A DNA stretch of 45,613 bases from a virus: positions 1-45,613 of IMG/VR virus record IMGVR_UViG_3300044295_000411. One strand, 5' to 3'. The position numbers were made by a program, and so were the translations under genes. This document shows positions 40,243 through 45,613 of this stretch, one piece after another. The notes under the pieces were generated by a model. It ran no database searches and was not told where the DNA came from. It saw nothing but the letters and a program-made list of their open reading frames with translations. Numbering within the stretch: the first letter of the stretch is position 1; each line of letters begins with the position of its first letter.

Positions 40243-42024
40243 ATGAAAGCTATAGAAAAAATTTCCTCCGAACTATTTGATAAGTTAAAGTCACGTTTTG
40301 ACGACCTTAATTTGGGCGATGAAAAAGCCAATGATACCGTTGATCCTGAAGAAGCTAGGTTTTTTAGTTTTGACTATAAACAGGGCAATGATTCATTTGG
40401 AACAGTAACACTTACCATTGCAGATAAAAAAGGTCTTAAGGTATTTTACAGTAAAAACATAACCGATGATGAAGACTTAGATAAAAAACTATGGTATAAG
40501 TTTTTAAAAGGTCTGAGGCACTTTGCACGGAGAAACATGATGACGTTTGATGCTCGTGACATTAACAAGAAAACTTTGGATTTAAGAGATTTAAAAACCT
40601 TTGCAAAAACACATGCGGCCGAAGAAGACTTGGATAATTTAAATGAAAGCACAATGTACGGGAATCCAAAACGTAGCTATCAAAAAATGACTGAGGGTGT
40701 ACGCATTGTTGTAGTTCATAGCAAACCTATTGATGAAAATATTCAGGGATCACGTAGTCGCAATATTGCAAAAATTTATCTTGAGAACGCCCAGGGCGAG
40801 CGTTTCCTATTACCAGAAAACAGTTTGTTAGGTGCTAGAGTAGTGGCACGCCATATTGCAAATGGTGGTGCAGTTCATGACGGTTTCAGTAGCCATATTT
40901 TTGAAGCAATTGGTCAACTACGAGACCTGCGTTACTTTGTTAACACAAGTAGACGCCAGCAGTTTGAAGATGCGACAACGACAGAAATAGTAGAGGCCGC
41001 CGTTGAATACTATCACACGTTAAAAGAAACCTTGCAGAAGCTTAAAGGTCAGCGTGGTTATTCCAACTACATGGAATCTTTCCAGGAAATAATCAGTAAA
41101 GAACAAGTAGAAGTAAATGAAGAACTAAAGGGCAGGTTCATTAAAAAGACTTTTGATCAAAGACTAGAGTCAGCTATGCCACTAATTGCTAAGGCATACG
41201 AGCACAAAATAAGAGAAGCAGCTAATCTATTGAAGAAGGTGGATGAATTTGTTCAGGGCAGTAAGAGATTTGGGCTAAACGAATCAGACAAACAAATGTT
41301 GAGTCTTATAGAGTTCAAAGATAGTACTGCATTTGTTTTAAAAATGCTGGAGAATGTAAGCACAAAGCTAGCAGAACACGACTCAGTATTGAGTAAATTT
41401 GCTCGCAATATGGTAGAGAATTGGCATGGTGCATCTGCTACTCACAAAGATATGGCTAGCAAATTGGTACGTAGCTATATCAAGGAAATGCGTAGTATGG
41501 TGCGCGAAGATGAAGATATGCCGCTCAACAACAAAAAATCTTCACAGTTTTTAAAACTATTAAGTAAACCATTGCCTGCTGGTCCAGATGGTTCAGTAAG
41601 TGCAGACTTGGCTCGGGTATTCAATGATGATAAATTGAATGATGCAATACGCAGTTTGTCTCAGGAGCCACATGGAATTGATCGTGACGTGCGTCCTTTA
41701 GTAATTGTGAGATTTTTACAAATAGCTGCCAAGCCAGAAGGCAAGGAATTCGAACTAAATGAAATGCACTTTATAAGTGATATACTGACTCATCTTAAGG
41801 ACAACGAAATTGGTAAAAAGTATGCGGATAAGATTGACACAATATTACAGAAATATCCACAAACCAATGATGACGAAAAGGATGTAGTAGAACCACCACA
41901 GCAGCCGGTAGAACCAGAACAGCAGCAACCGCCTGCGCCAGAACAACCTGCTGCACCAGTACCAGCGCCAGCACCGGCAGCACCAGTTGCGCCTGGTACT
42001 CCAATGCAACCACCTGCAGCATAA
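40243..42024 (+). CDS. Large conserved late protein, probable virion component
   Basis: A 593-residue protein with MKAIEKISSELFDKLKSRFD at the N-terminus and blocks (ARFFSFDYKQG, WYKFLKGLRHFARRNMM, FDARDINKKTLDLRDLK) that I recall as conserved in marine T4-like phages. The middle is helical. The C-terminal 50 residues are a Pro/Gln/Ala tail. No enzyme motif. It follows the terminase under its own late promoter and is probably a structural or packaging-related protein. Confidence 0.8.
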   Translation: MKAIEKISSELFDKLKSRFDDLNLGDEKANDTVDPEEARFFSFDYKQGNDSFGTVTLTIADKKGLKVFYSKNITDDEDLDKKLWYKFLKGLRHFARRNMMTFDARDINKKTLDLRDLKTFAKTHAAEEDLDNLNESTMYGNPKRSYQKMTEGVRIVVVHSKPIDENIQGSRSRNIAKIYLENAQGERFLLPENSLLGARVVARHIANGGAVHDGFSSHIFEAIGQLRDLRYFVNTSRRQQFEDATTTEIVEAAVEYYHTLKETLQKLKGQRGYSNYMESFQEIISKEQVEVNEELKGRFIKKTFDQRLESAMPLIAKAYEHKIREAANLLKKVDEFVQGSKRFGLNESDKQMLSLIEFKDSTAFVLKMLENVSTKLAEHDSVLSKFARNMVENWHGASATHKDMASKLVRSYIKEMRSMVREDEDMPLNNKKSSQFLKLLSKPLPAGPDGSVSADLARVFNDDKLNDAIRSLSQEPHGIDRDVRPLVIVRFLQIAAKPEGKEFELNEMHFISDILTHLKDNEIGKKYADKIDTILQKYPQTNDDEKDVVEPPQQPVEPEQQQPPAPEQPAAPVPAPAPAAPVAPGTPMQPPAA

Positions 42025-42057
42025 AACGAATAAAAAAGTTGGTTATTTTGTTGACCT

Positions 42058-42065
42058 GCTAAATA
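42058..42065 (+). promoter_or_regulatory. Late promoter octamer GCTAAATA before gp32
   Basis: GCTAAATA 76 bases before the gp32 ATG. The predicted start near 42071 lies inside the left arm of the long inverted repeat, so the mRNA would begin with a hairpin. No sigma-70 pair was found nearby. Confidence 0.7.
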
Positions 42066-42102
42066 CTAATGCATATACTACACAGTGTAGTATGTGCATT
42101 AG
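42066..42102 (+). promoter_or_regulatory. Long inverted repeat in the gp32 leader (candidate autoregulatory hairpin)
   Basis: CTAATGCATATACTACAC (42066-42083) is mirrored by GTGTAGTATGTGCATTAG (42085-42102) with a single G-T wobble and one central base. The RNA would fold into a 16-18-bp hairpin followed by about 39 mostly A/U-rich unpaired bases to the ATG. T4 gp32 controls its own mRNA through a structured leader; this is a plausible counterpart. Confidence 0.75.
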
Positions 42103-42141
42103 GCAAATTTAGGCACATTTGGCATTTTAAAGGAGACAATT

Positions 42142-43131
42142 ATGGCCACTTCATTAGCAGAAATCAGAGCAAAGCTTCAGCAACAAGAAACAAAGACGCA
42201 AGGTTCCAGCGATAAAGGAATTTACGCACACTGGAACATTCCCGAAGGCGCAACATCAATTCTGCGCTTCCTCCCCGATAGTAATCCCAACAACTCATTC
42301 TTTTGGGTTGAGCGCGCAATGATCAAATTGCCATTCGCTGGCATCAAAGGTCAAGCGGAAAGCAAACCAGTTATTGTACAAGTACCTTGCATGGAAACTT
42401 GGAACGAATCTTGCCCTGTATTGACCGAAGTTCGTCCGTGGTTCAAGGACAAGAGCTTGGAAGACATGGGTCGCAAATACTGGAAAAAGCGTAGCTTCCT
42501 TTACCAGGGTTTTGTGCGCAAAGATGCACTGAACGAAGACAATCCAGAGAATCCCATCCGTCGTTTCATTATCAGCCCCAGCATTCAGAATCTGGTTAAA
42601 GCTGCATTGATGGATCCGGAATTGGAGGAACTGCCAACGCACTATGAGCGTGGACTTGATTTCCACGTTACTAAGACTACCAAAGGTGGTTATGCGGACT
42701 ACGCAACCAGCAAATGGAGCCGCAAAGAAAGCGCGTTGACCGAAGAAGAACTGGCTGCGATTGAAAAGTATGGCCTGTTTGACTTGGCTAGCTTTTTGCC
42801 TAAGAAGCCCGGCGAAGTTGAACTGAAAGTCATCAAAGAAATGTTTGAAGCCAGTGTTGATGGTCAGCCTTATGATCCTGATCGCTGGAGCCAATACTAC
42901 AAGCCTAACGGCTTTGCTGGTAATGGTGGCGCAGCAGCAGCCGCGGCCAGCGATGATGGTGAAGAAGAAGCCGCAGCAAAACCTGCACCAGCTCTTAAGG
43001 TTGTAGCTAAACCTGCCGCAGAAGATGAACCTCCCTTTGAAGCAGACACGCCAGCTGCACCCAAGGCTGCTGGTAGCGGACAACGCGCTGAAGATATTTT
43101 GGCAATGATCCGCGCACGTCAAAAGAAGTAA
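42142..43131 (+). CDS. 32: Single-stranded DNA-binding protein, gp32-like
   Basis: A 329-residue protein. The N-terminal LAST-like basic segment (MATSLAEIRAKLQQQETKTQ), the OB-fold core (IPEGATSILRFLPDSNPNNS, WKKRSFLYQGFVRKD, IRRFIISPSIQNLVKAALMD) and the acidic, Ala-rich C-terminal tail match gp32. It coats single-stranded DNA in replication, recombination and repair. In the region of the T4 zinc site only two cysteines (C83, C91) remain, so zinc binding is doubtful. Strong AAAGGAGAC ribosome site; own promoter, structured leader and terminator. Confidence 0.93.
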   Translation: MATSLAEIRAKLQQQETKTQGSSDKGIYAHWNIPEGATSILRFLPDSNPNNSFFWVERAMIKLPFAGIKGQAESKPVIVQVPCMETWNESCPVLTEVRPWFKDKSLEDMGRKYWKKRSFLYQGFVRKDALNEDNPENPIRRFIISPSIQNLVKAALMDPELEELPTHYERGLDFHVTKTTKGGYADYATSKWSRKESALTEEELAAIEKYGLFDLASFLPKKPGEVELKVIKEMFEASVDGQPYDPDRWSQYYKPNGFAGNGGAAAAAASDDGEEEAAAKPAPALKVVAKPAAEDEPPFEADTPAAPKAAGSGQRAEDILAMIRARQKK

Positions 43132-43144
43132 TGTAGTTGTCATG

Positions 43145-43180
43145 TCACTATGGGCTTATGGCCCATAGTGATTTTCTTTT
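43145..43180 (+). terminator. Rho-independent terminator after gp32
   Basis: CACTATGGGC (43146-43155) pairs with GCCCATAGTG (43161-43170) around TTATG, followed by ATTTTCTTTT. A strong ten-pair stem, extendable by one pair. Confidence 0.93.
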
Positions 43181-43213
43181 GATTGTAGTAAAATAACTAA
43201 CTGGGAGATTAAT

Positions 43214-44281
43214 ATGCAACGACCTTTTGATGTAAGTAAATTCAGAAAAAATATAACCAAAGCAATTGATGGAATTAGTGTGGGGTTTAACGACCCAACT
43301 GACTGGATCAGCACTAATAATTATACACTCAATTATCTGATTAGTGGAGATTTCTACAAAGGAATTCCGCTAGGTAAGGTAACCGTATTTGCTGGAGAAT
43401 CCGGTGCTGGTAAAAGTTTTATATGTGCAGGTAATCTAATCAAAAATGCACAAGCACAGGGCATTTATGTGATTTTGATTGACAGCGAAAATGCACTAGA
43501 CGAAACTTGGCTACATGCCCTGGGTGTAGATACCAGTGAAGACAAGTTGCTCAAGCTGAACATGGCTATGATTGATGATGTAGCCAAAATGATCAGTGAA
43601 TTCGTAAAAAGCTACAAAGAAATTCCTGAAGCAGATCGCCCCAAGGTCCTATTTGTTTTGGATAGTTTGGGAATGTTATTGACGCCCACAGATGTAAATC
43701 AGTTTGATGCTGGTGACTTAAAAGGTGACATGGGTCGTAAACCCAAAGCACTGACCGCATTAGTTCGCAACTGTGTAAACATGTTTGGTAGTTTAAATAT
43801 TGGTTTGGTTGCTACTAACCATACGTATGCGAGTCAGGATCCTTATAGCCCTGATCCAAATATAAGTGGCGGGCAGGGATTCATCTATGCAAGTTCAATT
43901 GTGGTGGCCATGAAAAAACTCAAACTAAAAGAAGACGATGATGGTAATAAGGTATCCGAGGTGCGTGGAATTAGAGCGGGGTGCAAAATTATGAAAACTC
44001 GCTATGCGAAGCCATTTGAAGATATCGAAATTAAGATCCCATATACCCAAGGCATGGACCCGTATAGTGGACTGTTTGAAATGTTGGAAAAGAGAAATCT
44101 CATATCCAAAGATGGCAATCGTTATGTTTATATTGATCTAAGTGGAAAAGAACATAAATATTTCCGCAAGGAATGGAATCGTAACGAAGATGGAATAGCT
44201 GATTTGGTAATGAGCGAATTCCAAAAGAAATTGCATGCAAACAATACAACAGATGATGTCGCAGAGTCTTCAGACACATAA
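43214..44281 (+). CDS. uvsX: RecA-like recombinase UvsX
   Basis: A 355-residue strand-exchange ATPase. Walker A is GESGAGKS (61-68), after the core VTVFAGES; Walker B region VLFVLDSLGML; L2-like segment ATNHTYASQDPYSP followed by ISGGQGF. Length is close to T4 UvsX (391). It works with gp32 in recombination-dependent replication and sits directly after gp32 here. Ribosome site GGGAGA. No late octamer in the gap; it may rely on read-through past the gp32 terminator or on an unrecognised promoter. Confidence 0.95.
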   Translation: MQRPFDVSKFRKNITKAIDGISVGFNDPTDWISTNNYTLNYLISGDFYKGIPLGKVTVFAGESGAGKSFICAGNLIKNAQAQGIYVILIDSENALDETWLHALGVDTSEDKLLKLNMAMIDDVAKMISEFVKSYKEIPEADRPKVLFVLDSLGMLLTPTDVNQFDAGDLKGDMGRKPKALTALVRNCVNMFGSLNIGLVATNHTYASQDPYSPDPNISGGQGFIYASSIVVAMKKLKLKEDDDGNKVSEVRGIRAGCKIMKTRYAKPFEDIEIKIPYTQGMDPYSGLFEMLEKRNLISKDGNRYVYIDLSGKEHKYFRKEWNRNEDGIADLVMSEFQKKLHANNTTDDVAESSDT

Positions 44282-44314
44282 CCCCAACTATAAACGCAAA
44301 CAGGAGGCAATTGA

Positions 44315-44536
44315 ATGAGTATTGATGTTGAAGTTTTAGCTGAAGTATATCTTAGTTTGAAAGAATATATCCCAGCCAAAGACAGGCAGGAAGCAGCAGA
44401 TGCGCTTATGAGTACGATGGTGGATTACTTAAGTGATGATGACTTAAAAGAGTTCGCCGCCGCTGACGGAGCATTGCGCAAAGCTTTCAAAGAATACGCA
44501 GGCGATGACGAAATGCTTGAGGATGACGACAGTTAA
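44315..44536 (+). CDS. Small acidic protein next to uvsX
   Basis: A 73-residue acidic helical protein starting MSIDVEVLAEVYLSLKEYIP and ending DDEMLEDDDS. Similar small proteins follow uvsX in cyanophage-type genomes, from memory, without a known role. A consensus AGGAGG ribosome site precedes it. Its end overlaps the start of the radical SAM gene. Confidence 0.82.
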   Translation: MSIDVEVLAEVYLSLKEYIPAKDRQEAADALMSTMVDYLSDDDLKEFAAADGALRKAFKEYAGDDEMLEDDDS

Positions 44537-45613
44537 GAAGTATTTTCCAATACGTACCGCAACTTCTTGTCAGTTAAAATGGAACTGGAGCACGTTGTAC
44601 CTTAATAATGGTACAACGATGTCCTGCCATAGAACCGCCAACAGTCATTTAACGCCAGAAAACTTTCATACTTTTCACAATACGCCTGTGAAAATTGCTG
44701 ATAGACAAAGCATGTTAGCGGGACAATGGCCGGAAACAAGCTGTGGTTATTGCAAGAAAATTGAAGAGTCTGGTGGGTTTAGCGACCGCATGTTACACTT
44801 AACTATACCCAACCAGTCGCCACCAGAGTTGGAAACAGATCCCACTGCGGTAAATATTTCCCCTACAATTTTGGAAGTCTTTTTAAACAATACATGTAAT
44901 TTAGCTTGTTTGTATTGCTCATCATTTCTCAGCAGTAAGATAGCAGAAGAAGATAGAAAGCATGGACCATTTAAATCGGGCGATCGTTATCTTATAAAAC
45001 CAGTACAAGATAAACACTACGAAACTCTATTACCTCATTTTTGGAAGTGGTTTGATGAAAACTTTCACAAGCTAAAACGGTTTCATATATTGGGAGGAGA
45101 ACCATTCTATCAACAGGAAACTAGCAAACTGTTGGAGTCTATAGAACGAAACCCTAACCCAGACTGTGAACTCAATATAATTTCTAACCTAATGATAGCA
45201 CAGCCGCGTTTACAGTCTTATATTGAAAAAATCAAACAATTAGTTGCAGAAAGAAAAATAAAAAGGTTTGACCTTACCGCAAGCATAGATTGTTGGGGTG
45301 CGCCGCAAGAATATGTAAGGTATGGTTTAAAAGTTGATCAATGGCGGCAAAACTTTGAATATCTACTACAAGAACGCTGGATTGTTTTAAACATTAATCA
45401 AACAATAAGTCCACTGACGATTAAAACAATGCCAGAATTATTAGAGTTGTTGGCTGGTTGGAGAAAGGTGCGTAAGGTATGCCACTTTTTTAGTGGCGTA
45501 ACGCCAGAGCCAACATGGTTAAAGCCACACATATTGGGCCCTGGAGTATTTGACGAAGACTTTAAAAAGATTATATCATTAATGCCTAATACTACCGAGG
45601 AAGAAAATAATGC
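44523..45613 (+). CDS. Radical SAM protein (twitch-domain type), 3' partial
   Basis: An open frame from ATG 44523 to the window end (363 codons) that overlaps the preceding gene by 14 bases. The radical SAM signature CNLACLYC (C125, C129, C132; CxxxCxxC) should bind a [4Fe-4S] cluster and S-adenosylmethionine. HILGGEPFYQQ (the GGE motif) follows near residue 200. Earlier cysteines (MSCHRT near residue 34; SCGYC near residue 79) may hold another cluster. Comparable twitch-domain radical SAM proteins occur in T4-like cyanophages; the substrate is unknown. No stop is visible in the window. Confidence 0.88.
   Translation, partial: MTTVKKYFPIRTATSCQLKWNWSTLYLNNGTTMSCHRTANSHLTPENFHTFHNTPVKIADRQSMLAGQWPETSCGYCKKIEESGGFSDRMLHLTIPNQSPPELETDPTAVNISPTILEVFLNNTCNLACLYCSSFLSSKIAEEDRKHGPFKSGDRYLIKPVQDKHYETLLPHFWKWFDENFHKLKRFHILGGEPFYQQETSKLLESIERNPNPDCELNIISNLMIAQPRLQSYIEKIKQLVAERKIKRFDLTASIDCWGAPQEYVRYGLKVDQWRQNFEYLLQERWIVLNINQTISPLTIKTMPELLELLAGWRKVRKVCHFFSGVTPEPTWLKPHILGPGVFDEDFKKIISLMPNTTEEENN

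Noticed and set aside
42295-43143. 282-residue open frame on the minus strand
   Set aside because: Lies entirely antisense to gp32, Cys/Phe-rich with no family signature and no promoter; it is a shadow of the GC-regular codon use of gp32.
1-45613. Search by eye for tRNA genes, integrase, IS elements and attachment sites
   Set aside because: No cloverleaf-like T-arm sequence, transposase, recombinase or terminal repeats were recognised; absence by eye is not proof and a tRNA scan would settle it.

Overview
The window is a 45.6 kb piece of a T4-like myovirus genome (class Caudoviricetes), probably infecting a Gram-negative bacterium. The evidence is a set of recognisable T4-type genes: scaffold gp22 (cut by the window start), major capsid gp23, large terminase gp17, ssDNA-binding gp32, recombinase UvsX, clamp loader gp44 and a gp31/GroES-type co-chaperonin. 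A spanin pair with a lipobox lipoprotein points to a host with an outer membrane. Many small companion genes resemble, from memory, those of marine and freshwater T4-like phages (cyanophage and pelagiphage relatives) more than coliphage T4. No tRNA, CRISPR array, IS element or integrase was seen. No stretch over 300 bases lacks a gene.

Layout. 1-1787: head genes gp22 and gp23, closed by a terminator. 1832-3268: a free-standing Vsr/EDxHD-type homing endonuclease. 3373-9443: a plus-strand late region with a membrane protein, a WCTA-domain protein, a small basic protein, two large virion-surface-type proteins and a GH19-domain protein. 9457-14243: a tightly overlapped five-gene minus-strand operon behind a perfect TATAAATA late promoter (GH19 endolysin, unknown protein, cysteine-hydrolase-like protein, and two proteins with HExxH metallopeptidase motifs). 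14272-19452: structural genes, including an 896-residue protein with He_PIG-like repeats. 19463-22712: replication and chaperone genes (a DnaE-like fragment, co-chaperonin, clamp loader) with sigma-70-type promoters. 22704-23432: PhoH on the minus strand. 23581-25935: late virion genes, then i-spanin, o-spanin and holin. 25994-29815: a J-protein and a ClpA/ClpC-type unfoldase behind a sigma-70-type promoter whose -10 box lies inside a 33-bp palindrome. 29833-34971: a glycosyltransferase and a 1169-residue protein that appears to join a ligase-type (KxDG) and a HIGH-type nucleotidyltransferase. 35002-42024: a translationally coupled operon of modular virion-type proteins ending in the terminase. 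42142-45613: gp32, UvsX, a small acidic protein and a radical SAM protein that runs off the window.

Regulation. Two promoter classes can be read directly. Early/middle genes have sigma-70-type promoters, one of them a perfect TTGACA-N17-TATAAT. Late genes have an octamer close to the T4 late promoter, mostly GCTAAATA, CATAAATA, AATAAATA or TATAAATA. At three genes the octamer lies 5-6 bases before the start codon, which predicts leaderless late mRNAs.

Most interesting theme. About ten otherwise unrelated late proteins start with a short leader such as MRAHEILAE, MKINEIICE, MRLREILRE or MRAKEFIFE. It resembles the capsid-targeting sequence of T4 internal proteins (MKTYQEFIAE) and ends in the (L/I)xE site cut by the T4 gp21 prohead protease. 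I infer that these proteins are packaged in the head, matured there and possibly injected with the DNA. The set includes two putative metallopeptidases and a cysteine-hydrolase-like protein. Recurrent VAE|G sites inside two large late proteins may be further processing points.
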